Assembly: GCF_051014685.1 (NCBI RefSeq)
Contig: NW_027479034.1
Location: 186,001 to 250,000 of the forward strand
Reading direction: 5' to 3'
Length of the DNA: 64,000 bases
Source of the DNA: Ptiloglossa arizonensis
Lineage: Eukaryota; Arthropoda; Insecta; Hymenoptera; Colletidae
Shown: in pieces, positions 50,215 through 63,900 of the stretch
How the letters are laid out: each line of letters begins with the position of its first letter
Numbering within the stretch: the stretch's first letter is position 1
Made by a program: the position numbers and the translations under genes
Notes under the pieces: generated by a model
Databases searched by the model: none
What the model was told of the DNA's origin: nothing
What the model saw: the letters and a program-made list of their open reading frames with translations, nothing else

Positions 50215-50564
50215 AGAACGGCCTAGGGGAAGAGTGCGCATACCGTTGTAATCGGGCGAGTTTCTACTTTCAGATGCAACAGAAATTTTGCGGATGGGTC
50301 AATCCGTTCGCGAGATATGGCAGTTTGGAGGTAAGAAACGCTTGAGAAACTCAAAATTTGTGCAGTTCTGAAGCTCGAAACGAATAACTAGAACGGCCTA
50401 GGGGAAGAGTGCGCATACCGTTGTAATCGGGCGAGTTTCTACTTTCAGATGCAACAGAAATTTTGCGGATGGGTCAATCCGTTCGCGAGATATGGCAGTT
50501 TGGAGGTAAGAAACGCTTGAGAAACTCAAAATTTGTGCAGTTCTGAAGCTCGAAACGAATAACT
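50215..50564. repeat. Perfect duplication of one 175-bp monomer
   Basis: Monomers 50215-50389 and 50390-50564 are identical over all 175 bases by direct comparison. Both read 'gaagagtgcgc', 'gatgggtc', 'atttgtgcag' and 'gaagctcg'. This combination of an O-like head and J-like centre is not seen elsewhere as a unit. It is the clearest very recent single-unit duplication in the window, barring an assembly artefact. Confidence 0.92.
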
Positions 50565-53364
50565 AGAACGGCCTAGGGGAAGAGTGCGCATACCGTTGTA
50601 ATCGGGCGAGTTTCTACTTTCAGACGCAACAGAAATTTTGCGGATTGATCAATCCGTTCGCGAGATGTGGCAGTTTGGAGGTAAGAAACGCTTGAGAAAC
50701 TCAAAATTTTCGCAGTTCTGATGCTCGAAACGAATAACTCGAACGGCCTAGGGGAAAAGTGCGCATACCGTTGTAATCGGGCGAGTTTCTACTTTCAGGA
50801 GCAACAGAAATTTTGCGGATGGGTCAATCCGTTCGCGAGACATGGCAGTTTGGATGTAAGAAACGCTTGAGAAACTCAAAATTCGCGCAGTTCTGAAGCT
50901 CGAAACGAATAACTAGAACGGCCTAGGGGAAAAGTACGCATACCGTTGTAATCGGGCGAGTTTCTACTTTCAGATGCAACAGAAATTTTGCGGATTGGTC
51001 AATCCGTTCGCGAGATATGGCAGTTTGGAGGTAAGAAACGCTTGAGAAACTCAAAATTTGTGCAGTTCTGATGCTCGAAACGAATAACTAGAACGGCCTA
51101 GGGGAAGATTGCGCATACCGTTGTAATCGGGCGAGTTTCTACTTTCAGACGCAACAGAAATTTTGCGGATTGGTCAATCCGTTTGCGAGATGTGGCAGTT
51201 TGGAAGTAAGAAACGCTTGAGAAACTCAAAATGTTCGCAGTTCTGATGCTCGAAACGAATAACTGGAACGGCCTAGGAGAAAACTACACATACCGCTGTA
51301 ATCGGGCGAGTTTCTACTTTCAGATGCAACAGAAATTTTGAGGATTGGTCAATCCGTTCGCGAGATGTGGCAGTTTGGAGGTAAGAAACGCTTGAGAAAC
51401 TCAAAATTTTCGCCGTTCTGATGCTCGAAACGAATAACTAGAACGGCCTAGGGGAAAAGTTAGCATACCGTTGTAATCGGGCGAGTTTCTACTTTCAGAT
51501 GCAACAGAAATTTTGCGGATTGATCAATCCGTTCGCGAGACATGGCAGTTTGGAGATAAGAAACGCTTGAGAAACTCAAAATTTTCACAGTTCTGATGCT
51601 CGACACGAATGACTAGAACGACCTAGGGGAAAAGTGCGCATACCGTTATAATCGGGCGAGTTTCTACTTTCAGATGCAACAGAAATTTTGCGGATTGGTC
51701 AATCCGTTCGCGAGATATGGCAGTTTGGAGATAAGAAATGCTTGAGAAACTCAAAATTTTCGCCGTTCTGATGCTCGAAACGAATAACTAGAACGGCCTA
51801 GGGGAAAACTACACCTACCAGTGTAATCGGGCGAGTTTCTACTTTCAGATGCTACAGAAATTTTGCGGATTGGTCAATCCGTTCGCGAGATATGGCCGTT
51901 TGGAGATAAGAAATGCTTGAGAAACTCAAAATTTTCGCCGTTCTGATGCTCGAAACGAATAACTAGAACGGCCTAGGGGAAAAGTTAGCATACCGTTGTA
52001 ATCGGGCGAGTGTCTACTTTCAGATGCAACAGAAATTTTGCGGATTGATCAATCCGTTCGCGAGACATGGCAGTTTGGAGATAAGAAACGCTTGAGAAAC
52101 TCAAAATTTTCGCAGTTCTGATGCTCGACACGAATGACTAGAACGACCTAGGGGAAAAGTGCGCATACCGTTATAATCGGGCGAGTTTCTACTTTCAGAT
52201 GCAACAGAAATTTTGCGGATTGGTCAATCCGTTCGCGAGATATGGCAGTTTGGAGATAAGAAATGCTTGAGAAACTCAAAATTTTCGCCGTTCTGATGCT
52301 CGAAACGAATAACTAGAACGGCCTAGGGGAAAACTACACCTACCGTTGTAATCGGGCGAGTTTCTACTTTCAGATGCAACAGAAATTTTGCGGATTGGTC
52401 AATCCGTTCGCGAGATATGGCAGTTTGGAGATAAGAAATGCTTGAGAAACTCAAAATTTTCGCCGTTCTGATGCTCGAAACGAATAACTAGAACGGCCTA
52501 GGGGAAAAGTTCGCATACCGTTGTAATCGGGCGAGTTTCTACTTTCAGATGCAACAGAAATTTTGCGGATTGGTCAATCCATTCGCGAGATATAGCAGTT
52601 TGGAGGTAAGAAACGCTTGAGAAACTCAAAATTTGCGCAGTTCTGAAGCTCGAAACGAATAACTAGAACGGCCTAGGGGAAGAGTGCGCAAACCGTTGTA
52701 ATCGGGCGTGTTTCTACTTTCAGACGCAACAGAAATTTTGCGGATTGACCAATCCGTTCGCGAGATATGGCTGTTTGGAGATAAGAAGCGCTTGAGAAAC
52801 TCAAAATTTTCGCAGTTATGATGCTCGAAACGAGTAACTAGAACGGCCTAGGGGAAAAGTACGCTTACCGTTGTAATCGGGCGAGTTTCTACTTTCAGAT
52901 GCAACAGAAATTTTGCGGATTGGTCAATCCGTTCGCGAGATATGGCAGTTTGGAGGTAAGAAACGCTTGAGAAACTCAAAATTTGCGCAGTTCTGATGCT
53001 CGAAACGAATAACTAGAACGGCCTAGGGGAAGAGTGCGCATACCGTTGTAATCGGGCGAGTTTCTACTTTCATATGCAACAGAAATTTTGCGGATTGGTC
53101 AATCCGTTCGCGAGATGTGGCAGTTTGGAAGTAAGAAACGCCTGAGAAACTCAAAATTTGCGCAGTTCTGATGCTCGAAACGAATAACTAGAACGGACTA
53201 GGCGAAAACTACACCTACCGTTGTAATCGGGCGAGTTTCTACTTTCAGATGCAACAGAAATTTTGAGGATTGGTCAATCCGTTCGCGAGATGTGGCAGTT
53301 TGGAGGTAAGAAACGCTTGAGAAACTCAAAATTTTCGCAGTTCTGATGCTCGAAACGAATAACT

Positions 53365-54414
53365 AGAACGGCCTAGGGGAAAAGTGCGCATACCGTTGTA
53401 ATCGGGCGAGTTTCTACTTTCAGAAGCAACAGAAATTTTGCGGATGGGTCAATCCGTTCGCGAGATATGGCAGTTTGGAGGTAAGAAACGCTTGAGAAAC
53501 TCAAAATTTGCGCAGTTCTGAAGCTCGAAACGAATAACTAGAACGGCCTAGGGGAAGAGTGCGCAAACCGTTGTAATCGGGCGAGTTTCTACTTTCAGAC
53601 GCAACAGAAATTTTGCGGATTGATCAATCCGTTCGCGAGATGTGGCAGTTTGGAGGTAAGAAACGCTTGAGAAACTCAAAATTTTCGCAGTTCTGATGCT
53701 CGAAACGAATAACTCGAACGGCCTAGGGGAAAAGTGCGCATACCGTTGTAATCGGGCGAGTTTCTACTTTCAGGAGCAACAGAAATTTTGCGGATGGGTC
53801 AATCCGTTCGCGAGACATGGCAGTTTGGAGGTAAGAAACGCTTGAGAAACTCAAAATTCGCGCAGTTCTGAAGCTCGAAACGAATAACTAGAACGGCCTA
53901 GGGGAAAAGTACGCATACCGTTGTAATCGGGCGAGTTTCTACTTTCAGATGCAACAGAAATTTTGCGGATTGGTCAATCCGTTCGCGAGATATGGCAGTT
54001 TGGAGGTAAGAAACGCTTGAGAAACTCAAAATTTGCGCAGTTCTGATGCTCGAAACGAATAACTAGAACGGCCTAGGGGAAGAGTGCGCATACCGTTGTA
54101 ATCGGGCGAGTTTCTACTTTCAGACGCAACAGAAATTTTGCGGATTGGTCAATCCGTTCGCGAGATGTGGCAGTTTGGAAGTAAGAAACGCTTGAGAAAC
54201 TCAAAATGTTCGCAGTTCTGATGCTCGAAACGAATAACTGGAACGGCCTAGGAGAAAACTACACATACCGCTGTAATCGGGCGAGTTTCTACTTTCAGAT
54301 GCAACAGAAATTTTGAGGATTGGTCAATCCGTTCGCGAGATGTGGCAGTTTGGAGGTAAGAAACGCTTGAGAAACTCAAAATTTTCGCAGTTCTGATTCT
54401 CGAAACGAATAACT
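53365..54414. repeat. Six-monomer cassette J-F-M-N-O-K, copy 3
   Basis: This copy matches copy 1 (4026-5075) at a constant offset of 49339 bp, including the 'actcgaacg' junction before M (53715 against 4376). P and Q follow at 54415 and 54590, as they do at 5076 and 5251. Confidence 0.87.
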
Positions 54415-55639
54415 AGTACGGCCTAGGGGAAAAGTACGCATACGTTTGTAATCGGGCGAGTTTCTACTTTCAGATGCAACAGAAATTTTGCGGATTGGTC
54501 AATCCGTTCGCGAGATATGGCAGTTTGGAGGTAAGAAACGCTTGAGAAACTCAAAATTTTCGCAGTTATGATGCTCGAAACGAGTAACTAGAACGGCCTG
54601 GGGGAAAAGTACGCATACCGTTGTAATCGGGCGAGTTTCTACTTTCAGATGCAACAGAAATTTTGCGGATTGGTCAATCCGTTCGCGAGATATGGCAGTT
54701 TGGAGATAAGAAATGCTTGAGAAACTCAAAATTTTCGCCGTTCTGATGCTCGAAACGAATAACTAGAACGGCCTAGGGGAAAAGTACGCATACCGTTGTA
54801 ATCGGGCGAGTTTCTAATTTCGGATGCAACAGAAATGTTGCGGATTGGTCAATCCGTTCGCGAGATGTGGCAGTTTGGAAGTAAGAAACGCTTGAGAAAC
54901 TCAAAATGTTCGCAGTTCTGATGCTCGAAACGAATAACTGGAACGGCCTAGGAGAAAACTACACATACCGCTGTAATCGGGCGAGTTTCTACTTTCAGAT
55001 GCAACAGAAATTTTGAGGATTGGTCAATCCGTTCGCGAGATGTGGCAGTTTGGAGGTAAGAAACGCTTGAGAAACTCAAAATTTTCGCAGTTCTGATTCT
55101 CGAAACGAATAACTAGTACGGCCTAGGGGAAAAGTACGCATACGTTTGTAATCGGGCGAGTTTCTACTTTCAGATGCAACAGAAATTTTGCGGATTGGTC
55201 AATCCGTTCGCGAGATATGGCAGTTTGGAGGTAAGAAACGCTTGAGAAACTCAAAATTTTCGCAGTTATGATGCTCGAAACGAGTAACTAGAACGGCCTA
55301 GGGGAAAAGTACGCATACCGTTGTAATCGGGCGAGTTTCTACTTTCAGATGCAACAGAAATTTTGCGGATTGGTCAATCCGTTCGCGAGATATGGCAGTT
55401 TGGAGATAAGAAATGCTTGAGAAACTCAAAATTTTCGCCGTTCTGATGCTCGAAACGAATAACTAGAACGGCCTAGGGGAAAAGTACGCATACCGTTGTA
55501 ATCGGGCGAGTTTCTAATTTCAGATGCAACAGAAATGTTGCGGATTGGTCAATCCGTTCGCGAGATATGGCAGTTTGGAGGTAAGAAACGCTTGAGAAAC
55601 TCAAAATTTTCGCAGTTCTGATGCTCGACACGAATAACT
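54240..55639. repeat. Tandem duplication of the K-P-Q-R tetramer (2 x 700 bp)
   Basis: K 54240, P 54415, Q 54590, R 54765 are followed by K 54940, P 55115, Q 55290, R 55465. R is marked by 'taatttc' and 'aatgttgc'. S (55640) and T (55815) follow, as at 6651 and 6826. The first R has 'aatttcgg' and a K-like tail ('gatgtgg', 'aaatgttcg'), so it may itself be a recombinant. Confidence 0.85.
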
Positions 55640-57389
55640 AGAACGGCCTAGGGGAAAAGTGCGCATACTGTTGTAATCGGGCGAGTTTCTACTTTCAGAT
55701 GCAACAGAAATTTTGCGGATTGGTCAATCCGTTCGCGAGATATGGCAGTTTGGATGTAAGAAACGCTTGAGAAACTCAAAATTTGCGCAGTTCTGATGCT
55801 CGAAATGAATAACTAGAACGGCCTAGGGGAAGTGTGCGCATACCGTTGTAATCGGGCGAGTTTCTACTTTCAGACGCAACAGAAATTTTGCGGATTGGTC
55901 AATCCGTTCGCGAGACATGGCAGTTTGGAGATAAGAAACGCTTGAGAAACTCAAAATTTTCGCAGTTCTGATGCTCGACACGAATGACTAGAACGACCTA
56001 GGGGAAAAGTGCGCATACCGTTATAATCGGGCGAGCTTCTACTTTCAGATGCAACAGAAATTTTGCGGATTGGTCAATCCGTTCGCGAGATATGGCAGTT
56101 TGGAGATAAGAAATGCTTGAGAAACTCAAAATTTTCGCCGTTCTGATGCTCGAAACGAATAACTAGAACGGACTAGGGGAAAAGTACGCATACCGTTGTA
56201 ATCGGGCGAGTTTCTACTTTCAGATGCAACAGAAATTTTGCGGATTGGTCAATCCGTTCGCGAGATATGGCAGTTTGGAGGTAAGAAACGCTTGAGAAAC
56301 TCAAAATTTGCGCAGTTCTGATGCTCGAAACGAATAACTAGAACGGCCTAGGGGAAGAGTGCGCATACCGTTGTAATCGGGCGAGTTTCTACTTTCATAC
56401 GCAACAGAAATTTTGCGGATTGGTCAATCCGTTCGCGAGATGTGGCAGTTTGGAACTAAGAAACGCTTGAGAAACTCAAAATTTGCGCAGTTCTGATGCT
56501 CGAAACGAATAACTAGAACGGACTAGGGGAAAACTACACCTACCGTTGTAATCGGGCGAGTTTCTACTTTCAGATGCAACAGAAATTTTGCGGATTGATC
56601 AATCCGTTCGCGAGATTTGGCAGTTTGGAGATAAGAAACGCTTGAGAAACTCATAATTTTCGCAGTTCTGATGCTCGAAACGAGTAACTAGAACGGCCTA
56701 GGGGTTAAGTACGCATACCGTTGTAATCGGGCGAGTTTCTACTTTCAGGTGCAACAGAAATTTTGCGGATTGGTCAATCCGTTCGCGAGATATGGCAGTT
56801 TGGAGATAAGAAATGCTTGAGAAACTCAAAATTTTCGCCGTTCTGATGCTCGAAACGAATAACTAGAACGGCCTAGGGGAAAAGTACGCATACCGTTGTA
56901 ATCGGGCGAGTTTCTACTTTCAGATGCAACAGAAATTTTGCGGATTGGTCAATCCGTTTGCGAGATATGGCTGTTTGGAGATAAGAAACGCTTCAGAAAC
57001 TCAAAATTTTCGCAGTTATGATGCTCGAAACGAGTAACTAGAGCGCCCTAGGGGAAAAGTACGGATACCGTTCTAATCGGGCGAGTTTCTACTTGCAGAT
57101 GCAACAGAAATTTTGCGGATTGGTCAATCCGTTCGCGAGATGTGGCAGTTTGGAGGTAAGAAACGCTTGAGAAACTCAAAATGTTCGCAGTTCTGATGCT
57201 CGAAACGAATAAATGGAACGGCCTAGGGGAAAACTACACATACCGTTGTAATCGGGCGAGTTTCTACTTTCAGATGCAACAGAAATTTTGAGGATTGATC
57301 AATCCGTTCGCGAGATGTGGCAGTTTGGAGGTAAGAAACGCTTGAGAAACTCAAAATTTTCGCAGTTCTGATGCTCGAAACGAATAACT

Positions 57390-58439
57390 AGAACGGCCTA
57401 GGGGAAAAGTGCGCATACCGTTGTAATCGGGCGAGTTTCTACTTTCAGAAGCAACAGAAATTTTGCGGATGGGTCAATCCGTTCGCGAGATATGGCAGTT
57501 TGGAGGTAAGAAACGCTTGAGAAACTCAAAATTTGCGCAGTTCTGAAGCTCGAAACGAATAACTAGAACGGCCTAGGGGAAGAGTGCGCAAACCGTTGTA
57601 ATCGGGCGAGTTTCTACTTTCAGACGCAACAGAAATTTTGCGGATTGATCAATCCGTTCGCGAGATGTGGCAGTTTGGAGGTAAGAAACGCTTGAGAAAC
57701 TCAAAATTTTCGCAGTTCTGATGCTCGAAACGAATAACTAGAACGCCCTAGGGGAAAAGTGCGCATACCGTTGTAATCGGGCGAGTTTCTACTTTCAGGA
57801 GCAACAGAAATTTTGCGGATGGGTCAATCCGTTCGCGAGACATGGCAGTTTGGAGGTAAGAAACGCTTGAGAAACTCAAAATTCGCGCAGTTCTGAAGCT
57901 CGAAACGAATAACTAGAACGGCCTAGGGGAAAAGTACGCATACCGTTGTAATCGGGCGAGTTTCTACTTTCAGATGCAACAGAAATTTTGCGGATTGGTC
58001 AATCCGTTCGCGAGATATGGCAGTTTGGAGGTAAGAAACGCTTGAGAAACTCAAAATTTGCGCAGTTCTGATGCTCGAAACGAATAACTAGAACGGCCTA
58101 GGGGAAGGGTGCGCATACCGTTGTAATCGGGCGAGTTTCTACTTTCAGGCGCAACAGAAATTTTGCGGATTGGTCAATCCGTTCGCGAGATGTGGCAGTT
58201 TGGAAGTAAGAAACGCTTGAGAAACTCAAAATGTTCGCAGTTCTGATGCTCGAAACGAATAACTGGAACGGCCTAGGAGAAAACTACACATACCGCTGTA
58301 ATCGGGCGAGTTTCTACTTTCAGATGCAACAGAAATTTTGAGGATTGGTCAATCCGTTCGCGAGATGTGGCAGTTTGGAGGTAAGAAACGCTTGAGAAAC
58401 TCAAAATTTTCGCAGTTCTGATTCTCGAAACGAATAACT
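57390..58439. repeat. Six-monomer cassette J-F-M-N-O-K, copy 4
   Basis: This copy is preceded by L (57040) and an 'aaatgg' unit (57215), like the one at 3851 before copy 1. It differs from the others at 'gaacgccc' before M and 'ggggaagggtgcgc' in O. It lies 4025 bp (23 monomers) after copy 3, so spacing between cassettes varies in steps of whole monomers. Confidence 0.85.
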
Positions 58440-60999
58440 AGTACGGCCTAGGGGAAAAGTACGCATACGGTTGTAATCGGGCAAGTTTCTACTTTCAGAT
58501 GCAACAGAAATTTTGCGGATTGGTCAATCCGTTCGCGAGATATGGCAGTTTGGAGGTAAGAAACGCTTGAGAAACTCAAAATTTTCGCAGTTATGATGCT
58601 CGAAACGAGTAACTAGAACGGCCTAGGGGAAAAGTACGCATACCGTTGTAATCGGGCGAGTTTCTACTTTCAGATGCAACAGAAATTTTGCGGATTGGTC
58701 AATCCGTTCGCGAGATATGGCAGTTTGGAGGTAAGAAACGCTTGAGAAACTCAAAATTTGCGCAGTTCTGATGCTCGAAACGAATAACTAGAACGGCCTA
58801 GGGGAAGAGTGCGCATACCGTTGTAATCGGGCGAGTTTCTACTTTCAGACGCAACAGAAATTTTGCGGATTGGTCAATCCGTTCGCGAGATGTGGCAGTT
58901 TGGAAGTAAGAAACGCTTGAGAAACTCAAAATTTTCGCAGTTCTGATGCTCGAAACGAATAACTAGAACGGCCTAGGGGAAAACTACACCTACCGTTGTA
59001 ATCGGGCGAGTTTCTACTTTCAGATGCAACAGAAATTTTGCGGATTGATCAATCCGTTCGCGAGATTTGGCAGTTTGGAGATAAGAAACGCTTGAGAAAC
59101 TCAAAATTTTCGCAGTTTTGATGCTCGAAACGAGTAACTAGAACGGCCTAGGGGAAAAGTACGCATACCGTTGTAATCGGGCGAGTTTCTACTTTCAGAT
59201 GCAACAGAAATTTTGCGGATTGGTCAATCCGTTCGCGAGATATGGCAGTTTGGAGATAAGAAATGCTTGAGAAACTCAAAATTTTCGCCGTTCAAATGCT
59301 CGAAACGAATAACTAGAACGGCCTAGGGGAAAAGTACGCATACAGTTGTAATCGGGCGAGTTTCTACTTTCAGATGCAACAGAAATTTTGCGGATTGGTC
59401 AATCCGTTCGCGAGATATGGCAGTTTGGAGGTAAGAAACGCTTGAGAAACTCAAAATTTGCGCAGTTCTGAAGCTCGAAACGAATAACTAGAACGGCCTA
59501 GGGGAAGAGTGCGCAAACCTTTGTAATCGGGCGAGTTTTTACTTTTAGACGCAACAGAAATTTTGCGGATTGGTCAATCCGTTCGCGAGATATGGCTGTT
59601 TGGAGATAAGAAACGCTTGAGAAACTCAAAATTTTCGCAGTTCTGATTCTCGAAACGAATAACTAGAACGGCCTAGGGGAAAAGTACGCATACCGTTGTA
59701 ATCGGGCGAGTTTCTACTTTCAGATGCAACAGAAATTTTGCGGATTGGTCAATCCGTTCGCGAGATATGGCATTTTGGAGGTAAGAAACGCTTGAGAAAC
59801 TCAAAATTTTCGCCGTTCTGATGCTCGAAACGAATAACTGGAACGGCCTAGGGGAAAACTACACATACCTTTGTAATCGGACGAGTTTCTACTTTCAGAT
59901 GCAACAGAAATTTTGCGGAGTAGTCAATCCGTTCGCGAGATATGGCAGTTTGGAGGTAAGAAACGCTTGAGAAACTCAAAATTTTCGCCGTTCTGATGCT
60001 CGAAACGAATAACTAGAACGGCCTAGGGGAAAAGTACACATACCGTTGTAATCGGGCGAGTTTCTACTTTCAGATGCAACAGAAATTTTGCGGATTGGTC
60101 AATCCGTTCGCGAGATATGGCAGTTTGGAGGTAAGAAACGCTTGAGAAACTCAAAATTTTCGCAGTTCTGATGCTCGAAATGAATAACTGGAACGGCCTA
60201 GGGGAAAACTACACATACCGTTGTAATCGGGCGAGTTTCTGCTTTCAGATGCAACAGAAATTTTGCGGATTGGTCAATCCGTACGCGAGATATGGCAGTT
60301 TGGAGGTAAGAAACGCTTGAGAAACTCAAAATTTTCGCAGTTCTGATGGTCGAAACGAATAACTAGAACGGCCTAGGGGAAAAGTGCGCATACCGTTGTA
60401 ATCGGGCGAGCTTCTAATTTCAGAAGCAACAGAAATTTTGCGGATTGGTCAATCCGTTCTCGAGATATGGCTGTTTGGAGATAAGAAGCGCTTGAGAAAC
60501 TCAAAATTTTCGCAGTTCTGATGCTCGAAATGAATAACTGGAACGGCCTAGGGGAAAACTACACATACCGTTGTAATCGGGCGTGTTTCTGCTTTCAGAT
60601 GCAACAGAAATTTTGCGGATTGGTCAATCCGTACGCGAGATATGGCAGTTTGGAGGTAAGAAACGCTTGAGAAACTCAAAATTTTCGCAGTTCTGATGCT
60701 CGAAACGAGTAACTAGAACGGCCTAGGGGAAAAGTACGCATACCGTTGTAATCGGGCGAGTTTCTACTTTCAGATGCAACAGAAATTTTGCGGATTAGTC
60801 AATCCGTTTGCGAGATATGGCAGTTTGGAGGTAAGAAACGCTTGAGAAACTCAAAATTTTCGTCGTTCTGATGCTCGAAACGAATAACTAGAACGGCCTA
60901 GGGGAAAAGTACGCATACCGTTGTAATCGGGCGAGTTTCTACTTTCAGATGCAACAGAAATTTTGCGGATTGGTCAATCCGTTCGCGAGATATGGCAGT

Positions 61000-63900
61000 T
61001 TGGATGTAAGAAACGCTTGAGAAACTCAAAATTTTCGCAGTTCTGATGCTCGAAACGAATAACTGGAACGGCCTAGGGGAAAACTACACATACCGTTGTA
61101 ATCGGGCGAGTTTCTACTTTCAGATGCAACAGAAATTTTGCGGATTGGTCAATCCGTTCGCGAGATATGGCAGTTTGGAGGTAAGAAACGCTTGAGAAAC
61201 TCAAAATTTGCGCAGTTCTAATGCTCGAAACGAAAAACTAGAACGGCCTAGGGGAAAGCTACACATACCGTTGTAATCGGGCGAGTTTCTACTTTCAGAT
61301 GCAACAGAAATTTTGCGGATTGGTCAATCCGTTCGCGAGATATGGCAGTTTGGAGGTAAGAAACGCTTGAGAAACTCAAAATTTGCGCAGTTCTAATGCT
61401 CGAAACGAAAAACTAGAACGGCCTAGGGGAAAAGTGCGCATACCGTTGTAATCGGGCGAGTTTCTACTTTCAGATGCAACAGAAATTTTGCGGATCGGTC
61501 AATCCGTTCGCGAGATATGGCAGTTTGGAGGTAAGAAACGCTTGAGAAACTCAAAATTTTCGCAGTTCTGATGCTCGAAAAGAATAACTGGAACGGCCTA
61601 GGGGAAAGCTACACATACCGTTGTAATCGGGCGAGTTTCTACTTTCAGATGCAATAGAAATTTTGCGGATTGGTCAATCCGTTCGCGAGATATGGCAGTT
61701 TGGAGGTAAGAAACGCTTGAGAAACTCAAAATTTTCGCAGTTCTGATGCTCGAAACGAGTAACAAGAACGGCCTAGGGTAAAAGTACGCATACCGTTGTA
61801 ATCGGGCGAGTTTCTACTTTCAGATGCAACAGAAATTTTGCGGATTGGTCAATCCGTTCGCGAGATATGGCAGTTTGGAGGTAAGAAACGCTTGAGAAAC
61901 TCAAAATTTTCGCCGTTCTGATGCTCGAAACGAATAACTGGAACGGCCTAGGGGAAAACTACACATGCCTTTGTAATCGGACGAGTTTCTACTTTCAGAT
62001 GCAACAGAAATTTTGCGGATTAGTCAATCCGTTCGCGAGATATGGCAGTTTGGAGGTAAGAAACGCTTGAGAAACTCAAAATTTTCGCCGTTCTGATGCT
62101 CGAAACGAATGACTCGAACGGCCTAGGGGAAAAGTGCGCATACCGTTGTAATCGGGCGAGTTTCTACTTTCAGATGCAACAGAAATTTTGCGGATCGGTC
62201 AATCCGTTCGCGAGATATGGCAGTTTGGAGGTAAGAAACGCTTGAGAAACTCAAAATTTTCGCAGTTCTGATGCTCGAAATGAATAACTGGAACGGCGTA
62301 GTGAAATACTACACATACCGTTGTAATCGGGCGAGTTTCTACTTTCAGATGCAAGAGAAATTTTGGGGATTGGTCAATCCGTTCGCGAGATATGGCAGTT
62401 TGGAGGTAAGAAACGCTTGAGAAACTCAAAATTTTCGCCGTTCTGATGCTCGAAACGAGTAACTAGAACGGCCTAGGAGAAAAGTACGCATACCGTTGTA
62501 ATCGGGCGAGTTTCTACTTTCAGATGCAACAGAAATTTTGCGGATTGGTCAATCCGTTCGCGAGATATGGCAGTTTGGAGGTAAGAAACGCTTGAGAAAC
62601 TCAAAATTTGCGCAGTTCTGATGCTCGAAATGAATAACTGGAACGGCCTAGGGGAAAACTACACATACCGTTGTAATCGGGCGAGTTTCTACTTTCAGAT
62701 GCAACAGAAATTTTGCGGATTGGTCAATCCGTTCGCGAGATATGGCAGTTTGGATGTAAGAAACGCTTGAGAAACTCAAAATTTTCGCAGTTCTGATGCT
62801 CGAAACGAATAACTAGAACGGCCTAGGGGAAAACTACACTTACCGTTGTAATCGGGCGAGTTTCTACTATCAGATGCAACAGAAATTTTGCGGATTGATC
62901 AATCCGTTCGCGAGATATGGCAGTTTGGAGATAAGAAACGCTTGAGAAACTCAAAATTTTCGCAGTTCTGATGCTCGAAACGAGTAACTAGAACGGCCTA
63001 GGGGAAAAGTGCGCATACCGTTGTAATCGGGCGAGTTTCTACTTTCAGATGCAACAGAAATTTTGCGGATCGGTCAATCCGTTCGCGAGATATGGCAGTT
63101 TGGATGTAAGAAACGCTTGAGGAACTCAAAATTTTCGCAGTTCTGATGCTCGAAACGAATAACTGGAACGGCCTAGGGGAAAACTACACATACCGTTGTA
63201 ATCGGGCGAGATTCTACTTTCAGATGCAACAGAAATTTTGCGGATTGGTCAATCCGTTCGCGAGATATGGCAGTTTGGAGGTAAGAAACGCTTGAGAAAC
63301 TCAAAATTTTCGCCGTTCTGATGCTCGAAACGAATAACTAGAACGGCCTAGGGGAAAACCACACCTACCGTTGTAATCGGGCGAGTTTCTACTTTCAGAT
63401 GCAACAGAAATTTTGCGGATTGATCAATCCATTCGCGAGATATGGCAGTTTGGAGGTAAGAAACGCTTGAGAAACTCAAAATTTTCGCAGTTCTGATGCT
63501 CGAAACGAGTAACAAGAACGGCCTAGGGTAAAAGTACGCATACCGTTGTAATCGGGCGAGTTTCTACTTTCAGATGCAACAGAAATTTTGCGGATTGGTC
63601 AATCCGTTCGCGAGATATGGCAGTTTGGAGGTAAGAAACGCTTGAGAAACTCAAAATTTTCGCCGTTCTGATGCTCGAAACGAATAACTGGAACGGCCTA
63701 GGGGAAAACTACACATGCCTTTGTAATCGGACGAGTTTCTACTTTCAGATGCAACAGAAATTTTGCGGATTAGTCAATCCGTTCGCGAGATATGGCAGTT
63801 TGGAGGTAAGAAACGCTTGAGAAACTCAAAATTTTCGCCGTTCTGATGCTCGAAACGAATGACTCGAACGGCCTAGGGGAAAAGTGCGCATACCGTTGTA

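Larger units (their letters stand above)
45315..50739. repeat. 31-monomer (5425 bp) HOR unit
   Basis: M-N-O-K-C-A-B-C-A-D-E-F-G-H at 45315-47764 returns at 50740 with an exact offset of 5425. Shared rare variants include 'caggagc' (45371 and 50796), 'atttgtgcag' (45631 and 51056), 'ttttcacag' (near 46158 and 51583) and 'catatgc' in the H unit. The right half of the unit holds a second pass, C 47940 to H 50040, with B-C-A doubled at 48290-49339. Confidence 0.85.
45315..61000. repeat. Domain 1 order repeated (domain 1')
   Basis: The class order M-N-O-K-C-A-B-C-A-D-E-F-G-H returns from 45315 and runs, with local duplications, to the U-type transition at about 59840. Offsets to domain 1 are 49339 bp for 4026-5425 (pairing with 53365 on), 47764 bp for the L unit at 9276 (57040) and 48639 bp for 10676-12425. 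The steps between these offsets are whole numbers of monomers. Confidence 0.85.
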
